A DNA stretch of 13,388 nucleotides. It comes from Fidelibacterota bacterium (GTDB taxonomy: Bacteria; Fidelibacterota; Marinisomatia; SCGC-AAA003-L08; D37C17). The stretch spans positions 1-13,388 of the forward strand of contig JABHHG010000161.1 in assembly GCA_018671635.1 (NCBI GenBank), read 5' to 3'. The position numbers and the translations under genes were made by a program. Within the stretch, counting starts at the first letter, position 1. Each line of letters starts with the position of its first letter. Under the pieces are notes generated by a model that saw only the letters and a list, made by a program, of their open reading frames with translations, did not search any database and was not told the origin of the DNA. This document shows, in pieces, positions 1 through 7,324 of this stretch.

Positions 1-57
1 AAAAATAATCACACTTAATAATGTAATCACAATGGATCCAATAATGTGAAATTGCAT
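1..57 (-). CDS. N-terminus of probable membrane or membrane-anchored protein (partial)
   Basis: The first 19 codons of a minus-strand reading frame start with ATG at 57 and stay open to the window edge. After four residues (MQFH) the visible peptide is almost entirely hydrophobic (IIGSIVITLLSVIIF), which fits a signal anchor or first transmembrane segment. It begins 3 nt after the tsaD stop codon, and a GGGA lies 6 nt upstream of the ATG, inside the end of tsaD, so the two are probably co-transcribed. Too little is visible to name a family. Large inner-membrane-anchored proteins such as TamB sit near tsaD in some FCB genomes, but that is only a guess. The frame could also be chance, since 19 codons without a stop is not strong evidence. 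Confidence 0.5.
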   Translation of the reverse strand, partial: MQFHIIGSIVITLLSVIIF

Positions 58-60
58 CAA

Positions 61-1062
61 TTATCCCGCCAATGATAGATTAGGAATTGCTGGTAAATCC
101 AGTGATGATTGCTCTCCAGACTTCAATCGCTCATATCCTGCCATAGCAATCATTGCTGCATTGTCCGTACAAAGTTCCATTTTAGGGAAATGAATTTGTA
201 ACCCCAACTTCTCTGAGAGGTCACTGGCCTTTTCACGGAAACGAGAATTTGCCGCAACTCCTCCCGCTACTGAGATTTTCTGTATATTTGTTTTTTGATG
301 AACTTTTTTCAATTTTTTTAATAGCGTATCAATGATGGCTTCTTGATAACTTGCGGCAATATCTGAGCGATTTTGGAGAATTTCATCATCCGTCATTTTT
401 TTACATGTGTATAATATTGCGGTTTTGAGTCCACTAAATGAAAAGTCATATTCTGACCGTTTTAATCGTGGTCGAGGAAAATTATATTTATCAGGATTTC
501 CACCCATTGCTTCACGTTGAATTTCAGGTCCACCGGGATATTTTAATCCTAAAATTCGTGCCCCTTTATCGAAGGCCTCTCCAGCTGCATCATCTACTGT
601 ATTTGAAAAAAGGGTATATTCACCAAATGAATCAACACTCCAAATCTGGGTATGTCCACCCGATACAAGCATACATAAAAAAGGGTATTCCATTTGCGGA
701 TTATCAATCATATTAGCAAAGAGATGGCCTTCCATATGGTTCACGCCTAGGAATGGAATATCAAGACCGATTGCCAATCCTTTAGCTAAATTGAGCCCAA
801 CCAATAACGCACCCATTAATCCTGCGCCATAAGTTACGGCAATTGCATCCAAATCTAATTTTGAGATTGAGGCTCTCTCAATTGCCATCTCAATTATTGA
901 AGTTAATTGCACTTCGTGTTCACGAGAAGCAATCTCAGGAACAACGCCTCCATATTCACGGTGGATTTCTTGTGATAATACTACATTACTCTTGAGCAAT
1001 CCATCTTCGATTACTGCTGCAGAAGTTTCATCACATGAAGTTTCTATACCTAATACAATCAT
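61..1062 (-). CDS. tsaD: tRNA N6-adenosine threonylcarbamoyltransferase TsaD
   Basis: TsaD (formerly Gcp/YgjD) transfers the threonylcarbamoyl group from threonylcarbamoyl-AMP to N6 of A37 in tRNAs that read ANN codons, working with TsaB and TsaE in the cytoplasm. The 333-residue protein has the usual length and the ASKHA-fold signatures: the N-terminal MIVLGIETSCDET, metal ligands H109 and H113 in NHMEGH, D300 in CTDNAAM, the SGGHT loop at 134-138, the DDAAGEAFDKGAR segment at 157-169 and GGVAANSR at 267-274. The start is fixed by the conserved N-terminus. The 20 nt upstream of the ATG are A/T-rich, with no SD visible. The gene begins 14 nt beyond the rpsA terminator, so its transcription must depend on read-through or on a promoter further upstream. 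The neighbours are rpsA upstream and a partial membrane-protein frame downstream. Confidence 0.97.
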   Translation of the reverse strand: MIVLGIETSCDETSAAVIEDGLLKSNVVLSQEIHREYGGVVPEIASREHEVQLTSIIEMAIERASISKLDLDAIAVTYGAGLMGALLVGLNLAKGLAIGLDIPFLGVNHMEGHLFANMIDNPQMEYPFLCMLVSGGHTQIWSVDSFGEYTLFSNTVDDAAGEAFDKGARILGLKYPGGPEIQREAMGGNPDKYNFPRPRLKRSEYDFSFSGLKTAILYTCKKMTDDEILQNRSDIAASYQEAIIDTLLKKLKKVHQKTNIQKISVAGGVAANSRFREKASDLSEKLGLQIHFPKMELCTDNAAMIAMAGYERLKSGEQSSLDLPAIPNLSLAG

Positions 1063-1076
1063 AATTTATTTTTGGT

Positions 1077-1115
1077 AAAAAAAAGGGTCGTAAGTTAAAA
1101 ACTAACGACCCTTTT
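1077..1115 (-). terminator. Intrinsic terminator after rpsA (symmetric, could work both ways)
   Basis: Bases 1081-1091 pair with 1105-1115 (11 bp including the flanking A/T pairs). One A/A mismatch follows, then 3 bp (1093-1095 with 1101-1103) closing a 5-nt loop. On the minus strand the GC-containing stem (GGGTCGT/ACGACCC) runs straight into a tract of about nine Ts (1084 down to 1076). It lies 15 nt past the rpsA stop codon, as expected for the end of the cmk-rpsA transcript. Its left edge is only 14 nt from the tsaD start. Confidence 0.9.
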
Positions 1116-1130
1116 ATAGAACCTAACTGA

Positions 1131-3089
1131 CTATTCGTTTTCTGAATCTTCAGATGAAATAGAACCAGAAATACTATCAATAACATCTTGAGGTATTTCT
1201 AATTTGTCTGAGGTTGAAGTGCTTTCCTGTTTTTTAGATTTTTCAGGAATTTCCATTTCAATATCACCTAAATCCAACATCAAAACAATCTTCTTTGATT
1301 CACCATCAACTTCTTGAACCATTACCTCGAAAGTCTTGTCTGCTGTATATTCAGCACGAACTTTACTGCGAACTGCTTTTGGAATCTGCTTCATTGGAAC
1401 TATACCTTCAATACTATCGCCCAAATCAAAAATGATTCCCTTTTCTAAAACACGAATCACAGTTCCTTCAACTTTTTTACCGGAAGTGTATTGGCCAGAA
1501 ATTTCTTCCCAAGGATCTTCTTCAAGTTGCTTGAAACCTAAAGCCAATCGACGATCTTCGCTTGAAACTTCAAGAATTTTAACTTCAACATCTTGTCCTT
1601 TGCTCACAATTTCTTTAGGATGTTTAATTACTTTTGTCCATGACATATCCGAAATATGAACTAAGCCATCAATACCTTCTTCAAGTTGTACAAATGCACC
1701 AAATTGAGTCAAGTTACGTACAATCCCTTTATGAACAGAACCGATACCATATGTGGCTTCAATTGTATCCCATGGATTATCTTGAAGCTGCTTGATTCCT
1801 AAAGAAATTTTCTTATCTTCAAGGTCAACGCTTAATACTTTAACTTCAACTTCATCGCCCATTTTGAACATATCTGATGGATGTTTAATATGACGCGTCC
1901 ATGACATTTCAGAAACGTGAATCAATCCTTCAACGCCTTCTTCAAGTTCAATAAATGCACCATAATTCATCATATTCACAACTTTACCCTTAATCACTTG
2001 ATCAACAGGATATTTGCCCATCACATTTTCCCAAGGTTCTGGAGAAAGTTGTTTCATGCCTAATGAAACTCTCACTTTTTCTACATCAAAATCAATCACC
2101 TTAACCGTAATGGTTTCACCCACCGAAAGTTTCTCAGTTGGATGATTGATACGACCCCATGTAATATCGGTAATATGAAGCAGACCATCAATACCACCAA
2201 GATCGATAAATGCACCAAAATCAGTGATATTTTTAACCATACCTTCAAGCACCATTCCTACTTCCATTTGAGCAAGAACTTCTTGACGTTTCTCCATAAG
2301 ATCATTGGCTAAAATTGCTTTTCTTGAGAGTACAATGTTTTGACGTAGCTCATTGAATTTAACAATTTTAAAATCACTTTCCATGCCAACAAATTCATCA
2401 AAGTCCATTACAGGCTTCACATCAATTTGAGAACCAGGCAAGAATGCTTGAACCACACCAAGGTCTACAATCATTCCACCTTTAATTCTACGAACAATGG
2501 TACCATTGATAACTTCCTCATCTTCGAAAGATTTTCTGATTTGATTCCAACGACGTTGGAAATCAGCTCTTTCTTTAGACAAAATAATATTTCCACGACG
2601 ATCTTCAAATGTAACGACAAAAACTTCAATTACATCGCCAATTTCAGGTAACTCTGAAAATTCGCTTCGATCAATCATGCCTTCAGCCTTAAAACCGATG
2701 TCAACTAAAACTTCACGGTCAGATAAGCCAACCACAGTTCCGTTTGTTACATCACGCTCTCTTACTTCTGCAAAAGTGCTAAAATAGGCTTCAAAATCAC
2801 CTGACTCTTCTACTTCATCATCTTCGTCATACTGAGCAAGTTCTGACTCAGTAACAACACGAACATCTAAAATTGAATTATCTAAATAATTCACAAATTC
2901 AAGTGGTTTATCCTCTGATTTAACTTCGGTTTCTACGATTTCCTCAACAACAGTTTCTGAGGTTTCTTCAGTTGCTGTGGGGGTTGCGGATACTTCTTCT
3001 ACTTCTACCAGTTCAGTTTCTACGGTTTCTGTAGCTTCAACATCCTGTGTTATTTCTTTTACGTCTTCTTTACTCATAAATTGAGTCAT
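1131..3089 (-). CDS. rpsA: 30S ribosomal protein S1
   Basis: S1 binds mRNA on the 30S subunit and helps to unfold and dock leaders with weak SD sequences. The 652-residue product has six S1 (OB-fold) repeats at about 113-172, 190-256, 276-346, 363-433, 450-519 and 537-605. Repeats 3 to 5 are the most alike, with FGAF(I/V) followed by GL(L/I/V)H(I/V)(S/T). It is longer than the 557-residue E. coli protein because of an N-terminal region of about 110 residues dominated by Glu, Asp, Thr and Val, and a short Ser/Glu-rich tail. The start is ambiguous. The chosen ATG has AGGAG only 1 nt upstream, while a second ATG at 3077 (MSKEDV) has it 13 nt upstream. The gene follows cmk by 8 nt, an arrangement shared with many bacteria, and ends in a strong terminator. 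S1 autoregulation is known in E. coli, but no specific site is identified here. Confidence 0.97.
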   Translation of the reverse strand: MTQFMSKEDVKEITQDVEATETVETELVEVEEVSATPTATEETSETVVEEIVETEVKSEDKPLEFVNYLDNSILDVRVVTESELAQYDEDDEVEESGDFEAYFSTFAEVRERDVTNGTVVGLSDREVLVDIGFKAEGMIDRSEFSELPEIGDVIEVFVVTFEDRRGNIILSKERADFQRRWNQIRKSFEDEEVINGTIVRRIKGGMIVDLGVVQAFLPGSQIDVKPVMDFDEFVGMESDFKIVKFNELRQNIVLSRKAILANDLMEKRQEVLAQMEVGMVLEGMVKNITDFGAFIDLGGIDGLLHITDITWGRINHPTEKLSVGETITVKVIDFDVEKVRVSLGMKQLSPEPWENVMGKYPVDQVIKGKVVNMMNYGAFIELEEGVEGLIHVSEMSWTRHIKHPSDMFKMGDEVEVKVLSVDLEDKKISLGIKQLQDNPWDTIEATYGIGSVHKGIVRNLTQFGAFVQLEEGIDGLVHISDMSWTKVIKHPKEIVSKGQDVEVKILEVSSEDRRLALGFKQLEEDPWEEISGQYTSGKKVEGTVIRVLEKGIIFDLGDSIEGIVPMKQIPKAVRSKVRAEYTADKTFEVMVQEVDGESKKIVLMLDLGDIEMEIPEKSKKQESTSTSDKLEIPQDVIDSISGSISSEDSENE

Positions 3090-3090
3090 A

Positions 3091-3095
3091 CTCCT
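3091..3095 (-). promoter_or_regulatory. Shine-Dalgarno of rpsA, oddly spaced
   Basis: The minus strand reads AGGAG here, inside the 8-nt gap between the cmk stop codon and the rpsA ATG. It lies 1 nt from the first ATG (3089) and 13 nt from the second in-frame ATG (3077). Neither spacing is optimal, so the site does not settle the start. Confidence 0.55.
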
Positions 3096-3097
3096 GT

Positions 3098-3760
3098 TTA
3101 GTTATTAGTTTCTATTAATGAAACAATTTCATTCACCTGAGCATCAATTGATAGTTTAGTTGTATCAATCTCAATGGCATCTTTTGCCTTCTCTAGTGGT
3201 GAATGCTCTCGTGATGAATCTTTTAAATCTCGTGACTCAATATCTCGAATCACTGCATCTAAAGTTATTTCTTCACCTTGTTTCACTAGCTCTTTAAATC
3301 GACGTTGACCTCGCTCATTTACATCTGCATTCAAATAAACCTTCACATCGGCATTTGGGAAAACCCGCGTACCAATATCACGTCCTTCTAAAACCACATT
3401 GTTACCCATAGCAATCTCTCGTTGTAAATGAACCATTCGTTCCCTTACTAAAGAAATGGCACTCACCTCACTAACAAAATCAGATACCCTATTTTCCCTA
3501 ATTTGAATTGAAACATCCTTTCCATTGAGAAAAACATTATTCGTCTCATTAGAAATTTTAATTTCAATTCCATCAAGGATTTGTGACATCTGATTATGGT
3601 TATTCAGGTGGGATTCAGCTATATCTTGATCTAAGATATATAAAGCAACCGCTCTATACATTGCACCCGTATCTAAATGCATTAGATTTAATTGAGCTGC
3701 AACTTTTTTTGCAGTTGTACTTTTCCCTGAACCTGCAGGGCCGTCAATGGCGATTATCAT
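3098..3760 (-). CDS. cmk: Cytidylate kinase
   Basis: Cytidylate kinase phosphorylates CMP and dCMP with ATP, feeding CTP and dCTP synthesis in the cytoplasm. The 220-residue protein has the normal length. It shows the P-loop GPAGSGKST (7-15), the NMP-binding LDTGAMYRA (29-37), EGRDIGTRVFP (125-135), and the C-terminal lid and arginine-rich region with SRDLKDSSREHSPLEKA (176-192). The start is set by the canonical MIIAIDGPAGSGKS. The upstream ribosome-binding signal is weak, with an AAAGG about 15 nt away. It is transcribed just ahead of rpsA, 8 nt apart, which is one of the most conserved bacterial gene pairs. An 86-nt gap separates it from the long operon upstream, so it may have its own promoter. 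Confidence 0.97.
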   Translation of the reverse strand: MIIAIDGPAGSGKSTTAKKVAAQLNLMHLDTGAMYRAVALYILDQDIAESHLNNHNQMSQILDGIEIKISNETNNVFLNGKDVSIQIRENRVSDFVSEVSAISLVRERMVHLQREIAMGNNVVLEGRDIGTRVFPNADVKVYLNADVNERGQRRFKELVKQGEEITLDAVIRDIESRDLKDSSREHSPLEKAKDAIEIDTTKLSIDAQVNEIVSLIETNN

Positions 3761-3793
3761 ATCGTCTATTTTCTACCTTTCAAAGAGCCCAGT

Positions 3794-3822
3794 AATTTAA
3801 TGCTTATTTTTATAAGTACCAA
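3794..3822 (-). promoter_or_regulatory. Possible sigma70-type promoter for cmk-rpsA
   Basis: In the 86-nt gap between rluB and cmk the minus strand carries TTGGTA (3822-3817), 17 nt, then TAAATT (3799-3794). Each hexamer matches the consensus at four of six positions. The gap is A/T-rich, so a chance match is quite possible. A short AT-only hairpin (3803-3816) lies between the hexamers. Confidence 0.3.
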
Positions 3823-3846
3823 TAAATCTCTGCTCTTGAATGGTGG

Positions 3847-4542
3847 TTAAAAAAGGGACTGAATTATTTTGGAATTCAACTGCTTATACTTACCTACTTT
3901 TAAATTACTCACATCCAACCCTGCAAAGGAATGGCGATGTAGCGAAACCACATGTGTACCAAATGCTTCAAATATTCGTTTTACCTCTCTATTCTTTCCC
4001 TCAGTGAGAATCACTTCCCAGAGGATTCGCCCCTTATACCGTTCCAAACGCTTAATGCTTCCTTTTGCATATTCACCTCGATCTAACTTCATGCCTTTGC
4101 TTAATGCAGGAAGCTCTTTATCTTCAATGTCTTGTTTGGTCTCTGCGAGATAAATTTTCTCTTTTTTAAATTGGGGATGCATCAATTGATTAGCCAAATC
4201 ACCATCATTAGTCACCAAAATTGCCCCTGTGGTGTCTCGGTCTAATCTACCAATGCTAAATAGACGTTGACCCGTAGGCAATAAATCAATAACTTTTTTT
4301 CGTTCATGCGTGTCCGAATTAGTACAAATATAGCCTTTGGGTTTATTCAATAAATATACCACTCGTTCTTTTGTATTTTCTATGAGATGTCTATCACACA
4401 GCACAATATCATCTGGCTTTACTTGATATGAAAAATCAGTAATTTTTTTTCCATTTATTTGAACTTTTCCAGATTCAATATACTCATCGCATTTTCTGCG
4501 AGATGCCACTCCCGCATGTGATAAAAATTTATTTAGTCTCAT
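3847..4542 (-). CDS. rluB: rRNA pseudouridine synthase, RluB/RsuA family
   Basis: The enzyme isomerises a specific rRNA uridine to pseudouridine. The 231 residues comprise an N-terminal S4 RNA-binding domain (about 1-60, MRLNKFLSHAGVASRRKCD) and a catalytic domain starting at LNKPKGY (65-71). The active-site aspartate is D101 in GRLDRDTTG, and the family motif EGKNREVKRIFEAFG spans 181-195. Length and the scpA-scpB-pseudouridine synthase order point to RluB (E. coli site U2605 of 23S), though RsuA, RluE and RluF share these motifs and the target cannot be read from sequence. The start overlaps the end of scpB by 14 nt and has GGAG (4553-4550) 7 nt upstream. It is the last gene of the nine-gene run, and no hairpin terminator follows in the 86-nt gap. 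Confidence 0.92.
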   Translation of the reverse strand: MRLNKFLSHAGVASRRKCDEYIESGKVQINGKKITDFSYQVKPDDIVLCDRHLIENTKERVVYLLNKPKGYICTNSDTHERKKVIDLLPTGQRLFSIGRLDRDTTGAILVTNDGDLANQLMHPQFKKEKIYLAETKQDIEDKELPALSKGMKLDRGEYAKGSIKRLERYKGRILWEVILTEGKNREVKRIFEAFGTHVVSLHRHSFAGLDVSNLKVGKYKQLNSKIIQSLF

Positions 4543-5089
4543 CTATTTTCTCCGTGGGTATTTCACCGTCGTTCATTAACATATCAATTTCTTTTAACTT
4601 TGGGAGGTCTGACAATTGGTTTAAACCAAACCGTTCTAGAAATTGTTGGGTCGTACCATATAATAATGCTCTACCCATTCCGCCATCCCTACCCTTAATG
4701 GTCACTAGCTCTCTATCGATAAGGGTCTTTATCACGCCACCACATTCAACCCCTCTAATGCTTTCAATCTCTAATCGGGTTAACGGCTGTTTGTATGCAA
4801 TGATTGAAAGTGTTTCTAACGCAGGACGACTCAATTTTACTTTCTTGGAATTGTTAAAAAATCTCTGAATGTATAAATGATATTCAGGATGGCTTAGCAA
4901 TTGATATCCACCCCCAATATTTTCAATTTTCAACCCTTTTTCACTATTTGCATAATCATTATTTATGTCTTCAACAATTGATTTCAAATCAGCACTTTCA
5001 CCGTCAAAAAGAATCTGATTCAATTTCACTTGAGTTAGAGGTTCAGGAGACGAAAATAGCAAGACTTCAACTAATTTTTTATTATCCAC
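4529..5089 (-). CDS. scpB: Segregation and condensation protein B
   Basis: ScpB dimers bind the kleisin ScpA and regulate the SMC condensin-like complex that compacts and segregates the chromosome. The 186-residue protein has the usual two winged-helix domains (about 1-80 and 85-155). The C-terminal hallmark runs from LSRPALETLSIIAYKQP (86-102) through EIESIRGVECGG (107-118) to LLYGTTQQFLERFGL (142-156). The glycine-rich turn before LLYGTT reads GRDGGMGRA, which looks looser than the proline-containing form I expect in the family. The start codon is GTG at 5089, and its first G is also the last base of the scpA TAG stop (TAGTG). The 3' end overlaps rluB by 14 nt. Both overlaps support translational coupling. 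Confidence 0.95.
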   Translation of the reverse strand: MDNKKLVEVLLFSSPEPLTQVKLNQILFDGESADLKSIVEDINNDYANSEKGLKIENIGGGYQLLSHPEYHLYIQRFFNNSKKVKLSRPALETLSIIAYKQPLTRLEIESIRGVECGGVIKTLIDRELVTIKGRDGGMGRALLYGTTQQFLERFGLNQLSDLPKLKEIDMLMNDGEIPTEKIDETK

Positions 5090-5808
5090 TAGGCTGCCTT
5101 TAAAATTTTCATTTTACTGAAAGGACCGCTCTGATGGATATCAATCTCACCATTTTTTAACATTTCTAACAATGCCATAAAAGTAACCACAATTCTTAAT
5201 TTTGACGTGAGCAGTTCTCCTAAATCACTAAAATAAAATTTCTTCTTTGTAGAAAAAAACGACCGAATTAACTCCACTTGCTCATGTACATTAATTTCTT
5301 CCTGTTGTAGCTTATATGGATTAACTTCAGGTTGATTTTCGATTAACTCCTTAAACATGGATATCAAATTAAATAGACTCACATCCTGAACGTACAGTGT
5401 CATGTCCTCTTGTTGGTGACTAAAGGAAATCTCTTGACCCCTTTCGTACTTTTGAGAATGCGTTTCATGTATCGCCCTAAACGTTTCTGCAGAATTTTTA
5501 TACTGCTTATATTCAATGAGCTTTTGAACTAAATCTATGCGAGGATCTAATATTTCTCCGTCTTCATCAAGCTCATTTGATTGAGGCAATAATAACTTGG
5601 CTTTAATCTGCATAAGCATAGCGGCCATGAGAATAAATTCTCCCCCCATATCAATTCGTAAAAGTCCCATCATATTAGAATATTCTAAAAATTCTTGTGT
5701 TATATGAGAAATGGGGATGTCATAAATATTGATTTTATCCCGATGAATAAAAAACAAGAGGAGATCTAATGGACCTTCAAACTGTTCTAATTTTATTTCA
5801 TAACTCAT
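5089..5808 (-). CDS. scpA: Segregation and condensation protein A (kleisin)
   Basis: ScpA bridges the heads of the SMC dimer and recruits ScpB. The 239-residue protein carries the signature FEGPLDLLLFFIHRDKINIYDIPI in its N-terminal helical domain (10-33), then the helix containing EFILMAAMLMQIKAKLLLP (57-75). An acidic and glutamine-rich linker follows at about 80-175, and the C-terminal winged helix at about 195-235 includes VVTFMALLEMLKNGEI. The start is fixed by the ATGA overlap with the trpS stop and by the conserved N-terminus. An smc gene is not in this window, which is common because scpAB usually lies apart from smc. Confidence 0.95.
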   Translation of the reverse strand: MSYEIKLEQFEGPLDLLLFFIHRDKINIYDIPISHITQEFLEYSNMMGLLRIDMGGEFILMAAMLMQIKAKLLLPQSNELDEDGEILDPRIDLVQKLIEYKQYKNSAETFRAIHETHSQKYERGQEISFSHQQEDMTLYVQDVSLFNLISMFKELIENQPEVNPYKLQQEEINVHEQVELIRSFFSTKKKFYFSDLGELLTSKLRIVVTFMALLEMLKNGEIDIHQSGPFSKMKILKAA

Positions 5809-6803
5809 TTTTTTAGTAAAAATCCAACTTTACGATACACTTTTGATAATGTCTTTCGAGCATGTACGAATGACTTATCCGCTCCCGCTTTCAATACTGT
5901 TTCTAGATACCCTTTGTCATCCATGAGTTGGGAATATTTTTCTTGAACGGGCCTGAGGGTTTCAACGACCAACTCACCCAAATCTGCTTTAAAATGGCTG
6001 TACATCTTGCCTTCAAATTGAGCTACAATTTTATCAATAGATTTATCTGATAATTTGGCATAAATGCCCAAAAGATTAGCTAATCCTGGGCGACTTTGAT
6101 CATATACAATATCAGTCCCAGAATCGGTTACGGCTCGTTTTATCTTTTTAATCAATAAATCTGATGGATCTAAAAGTCCCAAAATATTATTATCATTTTC
6201 ATCTGACTTTGACATCTTCTTCTCAGGGTCTTGAAGACTCATTATTCGTCCACCCGTTTTGGAAATAAACGGCTCAGGCATTTTGAATGTATCCGAATAT
6301 TGATGATTAAATCGATGAGCTAATTCGCGTGCCAATTCCAAATGCTGTTTTTGATCTGCGCCAACAGGCACAACATCTGCTTGATATAGTAAAATATCTG
6401 CTGCCATCAAGACGGGATACGAAAAAAGTCCCACATTGATATTCTTATTATGCTGTTTGGACTTATCCTTAAATTGAGTCATCCGATTCAATTCACCCAT
6501 ATATGTGATAGAATTTAACACCCACATTAGTTCAGCATGTTGAGGCACATGAGATTGTATCACAATGGTATTCTCATCAGGGTCGATTCCACAGGCAATA
6601 TACTGGGCCACAAATGAAAGACATCGTTGGCGTAATTCTGAGGGGACTTGTTTCACCGTTAATGCATGCATATCAACTACAAGAAAGATTGATTCATATT
6701 CATCTTGCAAATTCACCCAATTCTTTAAAGCGCCAATATAATTACCAATACAAAGTTTTCCAGAGGGTTGAATTCCCGATAATAAAATTTTCTTTTCTGA
6801 CAT
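5805..6803 (-). CDS. trpS: Tryptophanyl-tRNA synthetase
   Basis: This class I synthetase charges tRNA-Trp in the cytoplasm. From the chosen start it has 332 residues, typical of bacterial TrpS. The ATP-binding HIGH-like element lies in PSGKLCIGNYIG (13-24), followed by the AADILLYQAD segment (134-143), GADQKQHLELAR (148-159) and KMSKS at 196-200. I prefer the ATG at 6803 (MSEKKILLSG) over the in-frame ATG at 6836. It has GGAG 8 nt upstream, it overlaps the upstream nuclease stop by one base (TAATG), and nothing conserved is lost. The longer form would add 11 residues and overlap the nuclease gene by 34 nt. The 3' end overlaps scpA as ATGA. Confidence 0.96.
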   Translation of the reverse strand: MSEKKILLSGIQPSGKLCIGNYIGALKNWVNLQDEYESIFLVVDMHALTVKQVPSELRQRCLSFVAQYIACGIDPDENTIVIQSHVPQHAELMWVLNSITYMGELNRMTQFKDKSKQHNKNINVGLFSYPVLMAADILLYQADVVPVGADQKQHLELARELAHRFNHQYSDTFKMPEPFISKTGGRIMSLQDPEKKMSKSDENDNNILGLLDPSDLLIKKIKRAVTDSGTDIVYDQSRPGLANLLGIYAKLSDKSIDKIVAQFEGKMYSHFKADLGELVVETLRPVQEKYSQLMDDKGYLETVLKAGADKSFVHARKTLSKVYRKVGFLLKK

Positions 6804-7321
6804 TAATGCTTCTCCATGAAAAGATATGGTCGCCACATCTTTTGATATTGTTTTACATTTTTCTGAAAATGAACGATTACCAATGGTTTACGAGGTGAAG
6901 ATCTCAGCTCCATTTTTGCTTCACTTACTGACTTATGACCTTTTTGTGTATTACATTGTACACATGCCGTAATCAAATTCTCCCATGTATCAGGCCCCCC
7001 TTTTTGGCGGGGAATAATATGATCAATAGTCAATCGAGTTGAATGAGCTCCACAGTATTGACAAGTATGGTTATCTCGTTTCAAAATATTTTTTCTAGAA
7101 AGTACAATTTCCTTCTTGGTAAAACGAGCATAATTTTTTAATCGAATCACACTGGGTAATGGCATCTTAAAATATATAGAATGAATAAATTCTGTATAAT
7201 TTTCAATGGCTTCAACCTTATCTGTCAATAACAATATAAGTGCGCGTTTGGCACCAATAACCATGAGTGGCTGATAACTTTGATTCAGTAAAAGCACTCT
7301 TCTATTAAGGATATAATCCAT
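6803..7321 (-). CDS. HNH endonuclease family protein
   Basis: The 172-residue protein has an N-terminal alpha/beta region of unknown role (MDYILNRRVLLLNQSYQPLM, 1-20) and a zinc-ribbon HNH domain at about 85-130. The zinc cysteines are C87 and C90 in CQYC and C120 and C123 in CVQC. The catalytic core is D100-H101, N115 in WENL and the NTQKG turn. This is the stand-alone, chromosomally conserved type found in many bacteria, not a homing or restriction enzyme: there is no intron, methylase or phage gene nearby. Its biological substrate is unknown to me. The stop codon shares a base with the trpS start, and its ATG is 3 nt after the NlpC/P60 stop, so it is co-transcribed with housekeeping genes. 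Confidence 0.88.
   Translation of the reverse strand: MDYILNRRVLLLNQSYQPLMVIGAKRALILLLTDKVEAIENYTEFIHSIYFKMPLPSVIRLKNYARFTKKEIVLSRKNILKRDNHTCQYCGAHSTRLTIDHIIPRQKGGPDTWENLITACVQCNTQKGHKSVSEAKMELRSSPRKPLVIVHFQKNVKQYQKMWRPYLFMEKH
6812..6815 (-). promoter_or_regulatory. Shine-Dalgarno that decides the trpS start
   Basis: GGAG on the minus strand lies 8 nt upstream of the ATG at 6803, inside the last codons of the HNH gene. It supports the internal trpS start over the upstream ATG at 6836. Confidence 0.7.
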
Positions 7322-7324
7322 AAG

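Noticed and set aside
438..716. 92-codon plus-strand frame antisense to tsaD
   Set aside because: Shadow of a highly conserved gene, with no independent support.
4503..4868. 121-codon plus-strand frame antisense to scpB
   Set aside because: It lies wholly opposite the well-supported scpB/rluB genes; its hydrophobic, Ser-rich composition is what the antisense of such genes produces.
6804..6836. Longer TrpS start (11 extra residues)
   Set aside because: The internal ATG has a well-placed GGAG and the typical one-base overlap with the preceding stop; the extension would overlap the HNH gene by 34 nt.
6803..7321. HNH gene as a homing endonuclease, restriction enzyme or phage packaging gene
   Set aside because: No intron, intein, methylase or terminase neighbours, and it is translationally interlocked with housekeeping genes.
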